Source: Pseudanabaena sp. (lineage in GTDB: Bacteria; Cyanobacteriota; Cyanobacteriia; Pseudanabaenales; Pseudanabaenaceae). From it: a stretch of DNA of 64,000 nt. The notes under the pieces were generated by a model. It had not been told where the DNA came from and searched no databases. It worked only from the letters and a program-made list of their open reading frames with translations. Shown here one piece after another: positions 16,308-25,093 of this stretch (its first letter is position 1; the number at the start of each line of letters is the position of its first letter). The translations under genes were made by a program, and so were the position numbers. The stretch is from NCBI GenBank assembly GCA_003249035.1, contig QBMK01000017.1, positions 1 through 64,000 of the forward strand, read 5' to 3'.

Positions 16308-17159
16308 TTATTGTGCAGGAGTTAGTGGTGGAAGGGAAAGCGGAGAAGGACCCGACCGAGAACTTCCTGGAGATGTCGCTGCTGGCTGACTATTGTCTAC
16401 AGCACCAATTACAGGCGCACCTACAGGACGCAAAACTTCGACTCCGTTTTGCTGCAAAACAACTATCGGCGGCTCAGCATTAGTGTCAATACGCTTAACT
16501 AATACTTTACCGTTAGAAATCATTTGACCAGCTCTAACATAGCGAGATGAAGGCTCACCAAAGGCATTAATAATTGCATAGATCGAACCGGCAACTTCTA
16601 CTGTGCCAGTTACTGTTGTTCCTTCAGCGGCTTTGGTGTCAGGCGGTTCAATAACTTTGTTTGGACGATTAGATGTTCTTACAACGACTGCAGCACGAAG
16701 ATTTGGCTGGGCTTTAGGTTTTGCCAGCAAGGTTTCTAGTTTCGGCACTGGATTAATCACAGTACTAGTAAAAGGATCTCGAGATTGCTTTGAGTCAACG
16801 CCAATTTTTTGCTCTAGCTCCTGAACCCTTGCTTGCTTATCAGTGGTGGCAATCAGATCCTGTGTTTTTTGCCCAGCTACAAATGGAGCATTAAAAGTTG
16901 GCGCAGTAGGAGTTGCAACAACTTTGGGGGCAGTAGTTATAGGTGCACTACCAGCAAGAGTAGGTAATGGTTGCCCAGATTCCGCAAGGCTCCTCATTTG
17001 CTCGCAATCAGTACCAGGAGCAAATTTGCCTGTCTTGATTATGCCTCCTCTGGTTTCTCTTGTCGTGCTGATCGTACATTCGACTGGTGTACCCTCACCG
17101 CAAGCACTAAGGATTGTAGTAACGCTAAGAATCACGCCAGCTAGGTAATAAATACGCAT
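16308..17159 (-). CDS. Putative lipoprotein with PilP/GspC-like C-terminal module
   Basis: 283 residues. A lipoprotein signal is clear: ILSVTTILSAC with Cys20. A long Thr/Pro/Ala-rich stretch (about 60-180) follows, then a compact region at about 185-250 (GTTVTGTVEVAGSIYAIINA, YVRAGQMISNGKVLVKRIDT, PPIVVLQQNGVEVLRPVG) whose rhythm resembles the beta module of PilP or GspC, proteins that link inner- and outer-membrane parts of type IV pili or type II secretion. That resemblance is by eye and tentative. The tail is Ser/Pro-rich. It stands alone, with no pilus genes beside it. Confidence 0.7.
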   Translation of the reverse strand: MRIYYLAGVILSVTTILSACGEGTPVECTISTTRETRGGIIKTGKFAPGTDCEQMRSLAESGQPLPTLAGSAPITTAPKVVATPTAPTFNAPFVAGQKTQDLIATTDKQARVQELEQKIGVDSKQSRDPFTSTVINPVPKLETLLAKPKAQPNLRAAVVVRTSNRPNKVIEPPDTKAAEGTTVTGTVEVAGSIYAIINAFGEPSSRYVRAGQMISNGKVLVKRIDTNAEPPIVVLQQNGVEVLRPVGAPVIGAVDNSQPAATSPGSSRSGPSPLSLPPLTPAQ

Positions 17160-17305
17160 AAAAAGTTCCTCTGCTGCCTACTTGGTTTTCGGTACAGCGT
17201 CATCCGAATTTTGTCGATTTTGACTGCAAGATAGTAAAGCATTATGGCAATTTTGGCAATCACTAAAAATATAGAGGAAGCTTCAAGACCTTTATAATTT
17301 GAGTA

Positions 17306-17974
17306 ATGTCATTGACGGAGAAATTTGTGGAAATTGTATCTGAAGTTTATCAGGGTCAATTTGGAGAGTTTACGATTACAAAAGACGATCGCTTTGGGGT
17401 AATTGTTTACCGAAGTGCTTTAGCGATCGCTGCTCTATGTTTTAGCGTGGGAGCGCTATTAGTGCTATCACAGCCCAATAATCCTGAGATCTTAAATTGG
17501 TTGACTTGGCTGTATATCGGATTTTCTGTGGGGTTAGGTGTTGCCCTTTGGACTATTCATATTTATCTGGAGTTATTGCATCGTGTTTTGCAGATCTTTT
17601 GGGCGATCGGGACTATTGCTGCCGTAGCTGTAGCACTTTATTTCTCTGAACCTTTGGCGATCGCTATCTACGATCATCAAATTGCGTTGATTGGTGTGGG
17701 CTTTAGTTTTGCTGCACTCACAGGCATTTTTTTTAAGGAGACTTTTTGTTTTAATCGTTTTGAAACAAAGTTTTTAGTCCCCCTATTGCCTCTGCTAATT
17801 CTTGGTCATTTGGTGAATATTTTGCCAGTAGCGATCGAGCGAGGACTATTAGGTGCTTGGGCAGTTTTGTTTGTAATCTTTGCGATTCGTAAAGTGACTC
17901 AAGAAATTCCACCTGATATTGGTGACAAGTCGGTCTTTGCCTATCTCAAAACTCAAAAAGAACAAGCAGTTTAA
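17306..17974 (+). CDS. DUF2301-type integral membrane protein
   Basis: 222 residues. The hydrophilic N-terminus MSLTEKFVEIVSEVYQGQFG and the KDDRFGVIVYRSALAIAAL junction match the cyanobacterial DUF2301 family as I know it. About seven hydrophobic segments follow, ending with a short charged tail. No enzymatic motif is evident and the role of the family is unknown. The start ATG is the first in the frame. Likely promoter sequence lies in the 146-base divergent gap with the lipoprotein gene; the Uma2 gene follows in the same direction and may be co-transcribed. Confidence 0.8.
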   Translation: MSLTEKFVEIVSEVYQGQFGEFTITKDDRFGVIVYRSALAIAALCFSVGALLVLSQPNNPEILNWLTWLYIGFSVGLGVALWTIHIYLELLHRVLQIFWAIGTIAAVAVALYFSEPLAIAIYDHQIALIGVGFSFAALTGIFFKETFCFNRFETKFLVPLLPLLILGHLVNILPVAIERGLLGAWAVLFVIFAIRKVTQEIPPDIGDKSVFAYLKTQKEQAV

Positions 17975-18014
17975 TATTTCTAATTAATATTTCCAAATAG
18001 TGGGAAACAACCTG

Positions 18015-18587
18015 ATGATTGCAGTTCCTGTTAAGACTTACACACCCGAAGAATATCTAGAGTTAGAGACGATATCGACAACTCGTAACGAGTATCGCAA
18101 CGGAGAAATTATTCCGATGACTGGTGGTACGCCTACACATAATGAAATTATTGGTGCTTTGACTGTAATTCTTAGAATTGCACTCAAAGGTAAGCCATTG
18201 CAGGTATTTGTAACCGATCAACGGCTATGGATTCCCCAAATCAAAATTCATACTTATCCTGATGTGATGGTTGTGCCGCGCCCGATCGCTCTGCAAGAGG
18301 GGCGAAAAGATACAGTGACGGAACCTGTTTTCATTGCTGAAGTATTATCTAATTCGACAAAAAATTATGACCGTGGTGAAAAATTTGCTGATTACCGCAC
18401 AATTTCTAGTTTTCAGGAATATTTGTTAATTGATCAGCTAAAACCCCATGTGGAGCATTATATTAGGCAGTCGGGAAATCAATGGTTGTTTACCGAGTAT
18501 GACCATTTAGATGATCGGTTTATGCTGTCATCGATTGGTGTTGAAGTTAGTTTGGTAGATCTATACGAAGGCGTTGATTTTAAATGA
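18015..18587 (+). CDS. Uma2-family (DUF820) PD-(D/E)xK-like protein
   Basis: 190 residues from ATG 18015 (MIAVPVKTYTPEEYLELE); the frame also allows GTG 18000. The family pattern is present: YTPEEYLELE, NEYRNGEIIPMTGGTPTHN, then TYPDVMVVPRP (catalytic Asp region), VFIAEVLSNSTKNYDRGEKF (Glu) and YRTISSFQEYLLID. Uma2 proteins are restriction-endonuclease-fold proteins found in many copies in cyanobacteria, and their biological role is not established. Its TGA overlaps the ATG of the methyltransferase by four bases, so the two are translationally coupled. A second member lies at 31937-32527. Confidence 0.9.
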   Translation: MIAVPVKTYTPEEYLELETISTTRNEYRNGEIIPMTGGTPTHNEIIGALTVILRIALKGKPLQVFVTDQRLWIPQIKIHTYPDVMVVPRPIALQEGRKDTVTEPVFIAEVLSNSTKNYDRGEKFADYRTISSFQEYLLIDQLKPHVEHYIRQSGNQWLFTEYDHLDDRFMLSSIGVEVSLVDLYEGVDFK

Positions 18588-19279
18588 GTAAAGCTTTTAC
18601 TTCTCAGGCTGATGAATGGACACCTGCGATCGCTACAGTGCAAAAGCGCTACGATCGCGAATATCGTAATGAGGCGTTTGATCTGCCTGAAGAGGTGGAG
18701 TCGATGCCACTGTTTCGAGAGTGGGTAAGCCATACTCTATCAAGTAAGATTGCCTCGCCATTTTGGGAATTGGCACAATTTCAAAAAAATCAGCGTTGTT
18801 TAGATATTGGCTGTGGCGTAAGTTTTTTGATTTATCCTTGGCGCGACTGGGAAGTATTTTTTTATGGGCAGGAAATTAGTTTTGTGGCTAAAGAAGCCCT
18901 TAATTCAAGAGGTTCGCAACTAAATTCTAAATTATTTAAAGGGGTGCAACTTGGGGCAGGGCATCAGTTAAGTTACGAGAATGGATTTTTTGATCGCGTG
19001 ATTGCGACTGGGTTTAGTTGCTATTACCCACTTGAGTATTTGAAACTAGTTTTGCGTGAGGCTAAGCGGGTATTAAAACCAAATGGGGTATTTATTTTTG
19101 ACGCGATTAATCCTGATTTAGAATTTGCTGAAAATTGGGCAATTTTAGAAACCTATTTAGGCTCAGAGGTATTTCTGACACCGCTTAGTGAAGTTACCGA
19201 GCTTGTGCAATCTATGGGTGGCAAAATTACTGCAAAAAAAGACGGGTTGCTATTTTCGATGTATCGCGTTCAGTGGTAG
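18584..19279 (+). CDS. Class I SAM-dependent methyltransferase
   Basis: 231 residues. Motif I is CLDIGCGVSFLIYPW (about 70-84), followed by an acidic residue in the YGQEIS strand, a GHQLSYENGFFDRVIATG motif IV region and the post-motif LKPNGVFIFDAINP (about 165-178). The pattern is that of small-molecule or lipid methyltransferases of the Methyltransf_11 type; the substrate is unknown. It overlaps the Uma2 gene upstream (ATGA) and is followed by a strong hairpin terminator. Confidence 0.85.
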   Translation: MSKAFTSQADEWTPAIATVQKRYDREYRNEAFDLPEEVESMPLFREWVSHTLSSKIASPFWELAQFQKNQRCLDIGCGVSFLIYPWRDWEVFFYGQEISFVAKEALNSRGSQLNSKLFKGVQLGAGHQLSYENGFFDRVIATGFSCYYPLEYLKLVLREAKRVLKPNGVFIFDAINPDLEFAENWAILETYLGSEVFLTPLSEVTELVQSMGGKITAKKDGLLFSMYRVQW

Positions 19280-19280
19280 T

Positions 19281-19315
19281 TTGTTGAGAGTGGTGTTTTG
19301 CGCCACTCTCAACAA
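19281..19315 (+). terminator. Hairpin terminator after the methyltransferase gene
   Basis: TTGTTGAGAGTGG at 19281-19293 pairs perfectly with 19303-19315 around a nine-base loop. It lies directly after the stop. Confidence 0.75.
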
Positions 19316-19332
19316 GTATTTGGTTTTTACTT

Positions 19333-19620
19333 ATGTCCGACAATTCTCCAACAACGGGTGCTGATGCGATTGATGTGGCGATCGCGAAAGGAATCGACTT
19401 TGATGGCACACCAATAGACCCTAAGAAACTTGATCTCTATAGCAGCGTAATGGCGCTTGAAGGCAATCGTCAGCGCAGTGGCGTAACTAATACGATGCGA
19501 TCGCGCATTGTTCGTATTGGCGCAAAACATATCCCTCAAAATGAACTCAATCAAAAGTTGCTGGACGCAGGCTTTGCCCCACTAAAGGACAAAGATATAG
19601 CCTTTTTTTACAATAAATAA
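19333..19620 (+). CDS. Small conserved cyanobacterial protein (DUF4090-like)
   Basis: 95 residues, soluble. The sequence TGADAIDVAIAKGIDFDGTP, the LDLYSSVMALEGNRQRSGV helix and the C-terminal NQKLLDAGFAPLKDKDIAFF match what I know of the cyanobacterial DUF4090 family, whose function is not described. No motif suggests an activity. ATG 19333 fits family length. It lies between two hairpin terminators, so it is transcribed alone. Confidence 0.85.
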   Translation: MSDNSPTTGADAIDVAIAKGIDFDGTPIDPKKLDLYSSVMALEGNRQRSGVTNTMRSRIVRIGAKHIPQNELNQKLLDAGFAPLKDKDIAFFYNK

Positions 19621-19631
19621 CTTATTCTTTA

Positions 19632-19660
19632 AGAAAGGTTTCGCTAAGCGAAACCTTTCT
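19632..19660 (+). terminator. Hairpin terminator after the DUF4090-like gene
   Basis: AGAAAGGTTTCGC and its perfect complement surround TAA, about 12 bases after the stop. Confidence 0.85.
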
Positions 19661-19734
19661 GATTTATTGAGCCTTTTAACAGAATTTCCAGTAAATTTTG
19701 GGCATACTTTTTGATATGCAGCCTTGCGATCAAC

Positions 19735-20244
19735 ATGATTAAGTATTGGAAAACTAGATCTACTGCTTTAATTACCGCTTTGTTTTTAACAGGACTGAGC
19801 GGCGGAATTAACTTAATTAATTTAGGTAAGGCGATCGCTCAAACCACATCTCGTTCTGTCCGTAGCCAAGATATCGAAATGCTAAGGCGATCGGGACAAC
19901 GCTGGATCGAAATTCGGCTACGTAGTCAGAGACTACTCGCGTGGCAAGGAAACCAACTTGTTTATGCAGTGGTCGTATCAACTGGCAAAAGTGCAACACC
20001 TACACCGACAGGTATTTTTAACATCCAGACTAAATTTGCTACTGCAAGAATGCAAGGGGAAGACTATAACGTGCCAGATGTTCCTAATGTGATGTATTAC
20101 AGTGGCAACTATGCCATTCATGGGGCATATTGGCATCGTAGCTTTGGAATACCTGTCAGTCATGGCTGTACTAACGTTGCCCCCGATCATGCGGCATGGC
20201 TGTATCTTTGGGCTTCTGTGGGTACACCGGTAGTTGTGCGCTAA
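19735..20244 (+). CDS. Exported L,D-transpeptidase (YkuD fold)
   Basis: 169 residues from ATG 19735; the frame could extend to a TTG at 19711. A signal peptide is plain (KYWKTRSTALITALFLTGL, cleavage probably after IAQ). The YkuD catalytic domain follows: IEIRLRSQRLLAWQGNQLVY, TGKSATPTPTGIFNIQ, then the active-site motif HG...SHGCTN with H in YAIHGAYW and the nucleophile Cys in VSHGCTNVAPDHAAWLYLW. Such enzymes form 3-3 peptidoglycan cross-links or attach proteins to the wall. A terminator hairpin follows the stop. Confidence 0.92.
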   Translation: MIKYWKTRSTALITALFLTGLSGGINLINLGKAIAQTTSRSVRSQDIEMLRRSGQRWIEIRLRSQRLLAWQGNQLVYAVVVSTGKSATPTPTGIFNIQTKFATARMQGEDYNVPDVPNVMYYSGNYAIHGAYWHRSFGIPVSHGCTNVAPDHAAWLYLWASVGTPVVVR

Positions 20245-20249
20245 GTAAG

Positions 20250-20296
20250 CCCCAAAAACTGTAACGACCGCTTTGCAGACGTTACAGTTTTTGGGC
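20250..20296 (+). terminator. Hairpin terminator after the L,D-transpeptidase gene
   Basis: The arms CCCAAAAACTGTAACG and CGTTACAGTTTTTGGG pair around a 13-base loop; a short T-run follows. Confidence 0.8.
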
Positions 20297-20420
20297 TTTT
20301 GCTAAATAAAACTTAACGAGCTAGAAATAGACAGAGGCGATCGCCTCGCAGTAACCTAGAGACGGTATCTGTAATCATTTTATTTTTCACATTACAGTCT
20401 TTAGGAATAAGGATAAAACT

Positions 20421-20612
20421 ATGGCAGTTGCACGTGGTTCTAAGGTTCGCATTTTGCGTAAAGAGTCCTACTGGTATCGCGAAGTCGGTACTGTGGCTTC
20501 TGTTGATAAGAGCGGAATCATTTACCCAGTGATTGTTCGTTTCGACAGCGTAAACTACTCCAACATCGCAACCAACAACTTTGCGATCGATGAAGTTGAA
20601 GAAGTCGCCTAG
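20421..20612 (+). CDS. psaE: Photosystem I reaction centre subunit IV (PsaE)
   Basis: 63 residues, an SH3-like beta barrel on the stromal (cytoplasmic) face of photosystem I, where it helps dock ferredoxin and flavodoxin. The sequence is unmistakable: [51 protein letters not shown] good ribosome-binding site (AAGGA) lies just before the ATG. Monocistronic: a terminator hairpin follows. The leader of about 100 bases is AT-rich. Confidence 0.98.
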   Translation: MAVARGSKVRILRKESYWYREVGTVASVDKSGIIYPVIVRFDSVNYSNIATNNFAIDEVEEVA

Positions 20613-20626
20613 ATTCTTCTAACTCT

Positions 20627-20669
20627 AAAAAAGGTACAATCTTTGCTACGCAAAGATTGTACCTTTTTT
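20627..20669 (+). terminator. Terminator of psaE, directly before mutM
   Basis: Arms AAAAAAGGTACAATCTTTG and CAAAGATTGTACCTTTTTT pair over 19 bases around CTACG. It ends only eight bases before the mutM ATG, so mutM must depend on read-through or an unusual leader. Confidence 0.88.
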
Positions 20670-20677
20670 AGTAAATA

Positions 20678-21538
20678 ATGCCCGAATTACCAGAAGTTGA
20701 GACAGTTCGCATTGGTTTAAATGAAAATACGCTAGGTTGGCAAATTGAAGGTGGCGAGGTATTGCTGCCCCGTGCGATCGCCTATCCTGAAAATTCAGGA
20801 ACTTTTTTAACATCGATCATTGGTGCAGAGTTCGCAGAGTGGCAGAGACGGGGGAAATATTTAATTGCTCAGTTTTCACAGGGTGATCGGTTGGGGGTAC
20901 ATTTACGAATGACGGGAAGTTTGCTCTGGTGCGATCGCGATACTACTGTGGGCAAGCATACGCGGGTAAGGTTGTTTTTAAAGGAAAAAGGAAAAGGGAA
21001 AAAGGAAAGATTGAAGGAGTTGCGATTTGACGATCAGCGAACTTTTGGGAAGGTTTGGTGGGTTCCATCTAATCAAACAAATGAATCAATTATTACGGGG
21101 TTACAAAAATTAGGTTTGGAACCTTTTGATAACGAGTTTACGCCAGAGCACTTAGCCGCTAAATTTAGCCGAACTAGTCGCCCGATAAAGACTGTGCTTC
21201 TAGATCAGGAGACCGTTGCGGGGATAGGAAATATCTATGCTGATGAATCATTGTTTCTGGGCAAAATCCATCCTCAAAAAGCAGCCAATTCCCTTAGCAT
21301 TGATCAGGTAACTGCCCTTCATCGAGGAATTATTCACTCGCTGAGTGATGGCATAGCAAAGGGTGGGACGACTTTTAGTTCTTTTCAGAATGTTGCAGGA
21401 CTCAAGGGAAACTACATTGATACAGCTTGGGTTTTTCGACGCACAGGAAAGCCATGTAATATCTGTGGCACAACGATTTCACGAATTAAACTCGGTGGAC
21501 GATCGACACATTTTTGCAGTCAATGTCAGAGCTTTTAG
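20678..21538 (+). CDS. mutM: Formamidopyrimidine-DNA glycosylase
   Basis: Removes 8-oxoguanine and other oxidised purines and nicks the abasic site. 286 residues. MPELPEVETVR supplies the N-terminal catalytic Pro and Glu; LGVHLRMTGSL, DDQRTFGKVWWV, GIGNIYADESLF (H2TH region) and the C-terminal zinc finger CNICGTTISRIKLGGRSTHFC are complete. A lysine-rich segment, LKEKGKGKKERLK at about 102-114, replaces a short loop and is encoded by a purine heptamer repeat (20981-21010), so it looks like a repeat expansion inside the gene. The gene starts eight bases after the psaE terminator. Confidence 0.95.
   Translation: MPELPEVETVRIGLNENTLGWQIEGGEVLLPRAIAYPENSGTFLTSIIGAEFAEWQRRGKYLIAQFSQGDRLGVHLRMTGSLLWCDRDTTVGKHTRVRLFLKEKGKGKKERLKELRFDDQRTFGKVWWVPSNQTNESIITGLQKLGLEPFDNEFTPEHLAAKFSRTSRPIKTVLLDQETVAGIGNIYADESLFLGKIHPQKAANSLSIDQVTALHRGIIHSLSDGIAKGGTTFSSFQNVAGLKGNYIDTAWVFRRTGKPCNICGTTISRIKLGGRSTHFCSQCQSF
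20981..21010 (+). repeat. Purine heptamer repeat inside mutM
   Basis: Four near-perfect seven-base units of the GGAAAAA type (with GGGAAAA variants), a short tandemly repeated repetitive sequence of a kind known in cyanobacteria. It encodes the extra Lys/Gly/Glu-rich loop of MutM and keeps the frame. Confidence 0.75.
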
Positions 21539-21561
21539 AGATCGAGTTAAATACCATACGT

Positions 21562-21666
21562 AAGAGATAGCTAGGACAAATCAAAACCCAAATAAATGGA
21601 GGCGGCGCTTCGCCCCGCCTCCATTTATTTGGGTTTTATGTCCTAAGCAAAACTTTCATTGCTATA
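21562..21666 (+). repeat. 105-base palindromic repeat element, copy A
   Basis: Begins AAGAGATAGCTAGGACAAAT, contains a long stem (AAAACCCAAATAAATGGAGG and its complement) with a GC-rich tip, and ends AAGCAAAACTTTCATTGCTA. Copy B lies at 54878-54982 in the opposite orientation with the same length. The two copies differ at the stem tip by paired changes that keep base pairing. Confidence 0.85.
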
Positions 21667-21693
21667 TAAGCATCAAAATTATAGGAATAATAC

Positions 21694-21725
21694 CAATTCA
21701 CAAAAGTGTCGTCACACTTTTATGA
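21694..21725. repeat. Short palindromic repeat, copy A
   Basis: CAATTCACAAAAGTGT followed by its near-complement ACACTTTTATGAA. A close relative lies at 36099-36133. Both copies follow a gene end and precede a strong hairpin. Confidence 0.6.
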
Positions 21726-21760
21726 ACGAAAGAACAAACCTCAAAAACATTCTTAGAAGA

Positions 21761-21793
21761 AAAAAAGGTGCGAGCATTGCTCGCACCTTTTTT
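21761..21793. terminator. Strong hairpin, terminator-like
   Basis: AAAAAAGGTGCGAGC at 21761-21775 pairs perfectly with 21779-21793 around ATT, with A- and T-runs on the two sides. It lies between the convergent mutM and petD genes and could stop transcription from either side. Confidence 0.8.
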
Positions 21794-21796
21794 CTA

Positions 21797-21954
21797 TTTG
21801 AATAACCCAAGTTGCTACCTATTGGCTTAAAACTCAACTTAAAACGATAAATATCAGGTATTTATATAAAAATAACAGCATTTAATGCTTTGCAAGGCTA
21901 GTTTCAAGCTATTTTGAAGTGATTTTTGATAGGTAGCAACTTGGGTTTGAATAA
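21797..21954. mobile_element. MITE-like element with 17-base terminal inverted repeats and 9-base target duplication
   Basis: The 140-base element (21806-21945) begins CCCAAGTTGCTACCTAT and ends with its exact complement. It is flanked on both sides by TTTGAATAA (21797-21805 and 21946-21954), a perfect nine-base direct repeat of the kind left by transposition. It has no coding capacity, so it would depend on a transposase elsewhere. The inner sequence is AT-rich. The right duplication ends nine bases before the petD stop codon. Confidence 0.85.
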
Positions 21955-21963
21955 GTAAAATAC

Positions 21964-22449
21964 CTAGAACAAGCCTAAAGTCAAAGACTTGTCAATTGGC
22001 ATAGTCGAACCAATACCCAACCAGAGAGTAACAGCGGTGCCAAACAAGAATACAGCCATCGCTACAGGACGACGGAAAGGATTTTGGAACTTGTTTACAT
22101 TCTCAATGAAAGGAATGAGAATTAAGCCAACAGGAATCAAACTTTGTAGCAGTACTCCTAGCAGTTTATTAGGAACAATCCGCAAAATTTGGAATGCAGG
22201 ATATAGAAACCACTCAGGCAAAATTTCCAAGGGAGTTGCGAAGGGGTTTGCAGGTTCGCCAACCATAGTGGGGTCGAGCACAGCCAACCCAACAATCAAT
22301 GCGATCGAGCCAGTAATTACAACTGGGAACATGTACAACAGGTCGTTTGGCCAAGCTGGTTCGCCATAGTAGTTGTGACCCATGTTCTTTTCCAACTTTG
22401 CACGCAAAATTGGATCATTTAAATCGGGAAGCTTTTCAGTCTTTGCCAT
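21964..22449 (-). CDS. petD: Cytochrome b6f complex subunit IV
   Basis: 161 residues, normal length (about 160). With PetB it forms the quinol-oxidising core in the thylakoid membrane. The N-terminus [37 protein letters not shown] is typical, with three transmembrane helices (about 37-57, 96-117, 128-148), the Qo-site [13 protein letters not shown] motif with PEWY replaced by PEWF, and NKLLGVLLQ. Downstream of petB with an 83-base gap, so probably a petBD operon. A MITE-like element sits just beyond the stop. Confidence 0.98.
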   Translation of the reverse strand: MAKTEKLPDLNDPILRAKLEKNMGHNYYGEPAWPNDLLYMFPVVITGSIALIVGLAVLDPTMVGEPANPFATPLEILPEWFLYPAFQILRIVPNKLLGVLLQSLIPVGLILIPFIENVNKFQNPFRRPVAMAVFLFGTAVTLWLGIGSTMPIDKSLTLGLF

Positions 22450-22531
22450 GTTATTGCTTTATTTATTGCGTGATGATTTTCTAAAATTATCCAATAGGAA
22501 AATCCTATAATTGCTTCTCGGAAAAGAAACC

Positions 22532-23179
22532 TTACAAAGGACCAGAAATACCTTGTTTACGGATCATCAAGAAGTGAGCCAGCATGAATACCGCAATCAG
22601 CCAAGGCAATACAAAAGTATGCAAGCTGTAGAAACGGGTAAGAGTTGGTTGTCCAACGCTTTGACCACCGCGCAACAGCTCAACTAATGTTCCACCTACA
22701 ACAGGAATTGCATCAGGTACGCCAGATACGATCTTAACTGCCCAGTATCCTACTTGATCCCAAGGTAAGGAGTAGCCTGTTACACCAAAGGTAACAGTGA
22801 TTACAGCAAGGATTACACCAGTAATCCAAGTCAATTCACGGGGTTTTTTGAAACCGCCAGTTAAGTACACGCGGAAAACATGCAGGATCATCATCAACAC
22901 CATCATGCTTGCTGACCAACGGTGGACAGAGCGGATCAACCAACCGAAATTAACGTCGGTCATGATGTAGCGAACTGAGTCAAATGCTTCGGTTACGGAT
23001 GGCTTGTAATAAAAGGTCATCGCGAAACCTGTCGCGAACTGAATCAGGAAGCAGGTGAGGGTGATGCCACCGAGACAGTAAAAAATATTGACGTGAGGAG
23101 GAACATACTTACTAGTAACGTCCTCAGCGAGCGCCCCAACTTCAAGGCGATCGTTAAACCAATCGTAAACTTTACTCAT
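22532..23179 (-). CDS. petB: Cytochrome b6
   Basis: 215 residues, slightly shorter at the N-terminus than usual (about 222). Four transmembrane helices carry the b-haem histidines ([17 protein letters not shown] and [13 protein letters not shown]; later [12 protein letters not shown] and [11 protein letters not shown]). The Cys that binds haem c-n is in [12 protein letters not shown], and KQGISGPL closes the protein. Part of the cytochrome b6f complex between the photosystems. The first gene of petBD; a 135-base divergent gap separates it from the acetyltransferase. Confidence 0.98.
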   Translation of the reverse strand: MSKVYDWFNDRLEVGALAEDVTSKYVPPHVNIFYCLGGITLTCFLIQFATGFAMTFYYKPSVTEAFDSVRYIMTDVNFGWLIRSVHRWSASMMVLMMILHVFRVYLTGGFKKPRELTWITGVILAVITVTFGVTGYSLPWDQVGYWAVKIVSGVPDAIPVVGGTLVELLRGGQSVGQPTLTRFYSLHTFVLPWLIAVFMLAHFLMIRKQGISGPL

Positions 23180-23314
23180 GTAATTGAAAAACCCAAGATT
23201 GCTGAACTATTTAACAATTTTTTGATAGCTGTAATATATTTTAATGCTTTTGACAGATGTAAGCAAATTCAAACATAGTTTTTTAACAGGTTTTTAAAAA
23301 TATACATAACAATT

Positions 23315-23902
23315 ATGAACGATTTACCTGATAAATCTACCGACAATGATAGCGATCGCGATCGCCCTGAAAGCAATAGTGTCTCGATCCGCGAGATGAA
23401 TATCGATGATATTGCCCCGATTTTTCACTTAGGCGAACAATTATTTACCAGCGATCTCTATCCCTACCTCTATCGGACATGGGACGAGTGGGAGGTGATC
23501 GGCATGTATAACACCGATTCCGAATATTGCTTGGTTGCCGAGGTCGACGATCAATTAGCAGGATTTATTCTTGGCACAATCATCATTAAGGCTTCATGGA
23601 AATATGGATATATTACTTGGCTAGGCATTAGCCCAAATTTTCAGCGTCGGGGTGTCGGCGATCGCCTAGTCGATAAAATCGTTGAGCGGATGATTGAGGA
23701 TAATGTCAGGTTCATGCTCGTTGATACCGATCCTGCAAATACACCAGCGATTAATTTCTTTACCCGCAAAGGTTTTGGCAATGCCAGAGAGCATGTTTTC
23801 TTATCGCTAAATCTGGCTAAACATGAATATTATGGCAGGCTAATTAATTACGAACGTGATAAATCTGAGCGTAATCGCCCGCGCTTACGCCGACGCACTT
23901 AA
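23315..23902 (+). CDS. GNAT-family N-acetyltransferase
   Basis: 195 residues. After a Ser/Asp-rich leader of about 25 residues comes the GNAT fold: VSIREMNIDDIAPIFHLGEQ, CLVAEVDDQLAGFILG, then the acetyl-CoA loop in SPNFQRRGVGDRLVDK (about 108-123) and TDPANTPAINFFTRKGFG near the end. It resembles RimI-type acetyltransferases; the substrate is unknown. The start ATG lies in an AT-rich divergent spacer with petB. A hairpin overlaps its stop. Confidence 0.88.
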   Translation: MNDLPDKSTDNDSDRDRPESNSVSIREMNIDDIAPIFHLGEQLFTSDLYPYLYRTWDEWEVIGMYNTDSEYCLVAEVDDQLAGFILGTIIIKASWKYGYITWLGISPNFQRRGVGDRLVDKIVERMIEDNVRFMLVDTDPANTPAINFFTRKGFGNAREHVFLSLNLAKHEYYGRLINYERDKSERNRPRLRRRT

Positions 23903-23940
23903 AGATATTTGCCGATCCTTAGGCTCGGCAAATATCTTTA
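23900..23940 (+). terminator. Hairpin terminator of the GNAT gene
   Basis: TAAAGATATTTGCCGA at 23900-23915 pairs perfectly with 23925-23940 around a nine-base loop; it overlaps the stop codon. Confidence 0.8.
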
Positions 23941-24018
23941 AAGAGTTGTGGCGATTTTTGTTAGACTAGAAAAAGTGTTTGAAGGCAATTGACAATAAAT
24001 CTTCCAAACTACATCTAA

Positions 24019-25054
<1,036 letters not shown>

Positions 25055-25056
<2 letters not shown>

Positions 25057-25093
25057 TTAAAAAAAGCGGTGCTTCGCACCGCTTTTTTTAATT
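25055..25093. terminator. Bidirectional terminator between ilvC and PBP2
   Basis: AATTAAAAAAAGCGGTGC and its complement surround TTC. The hairpin overlaps the stop codons of both convergent genes. Confidence 0.88.

Noticed and set aside
21989-22369. 126-codon frame antisense to petD
   Set aside because: It lies entirely on the opposite strand of a well-supported gene and has no family features.
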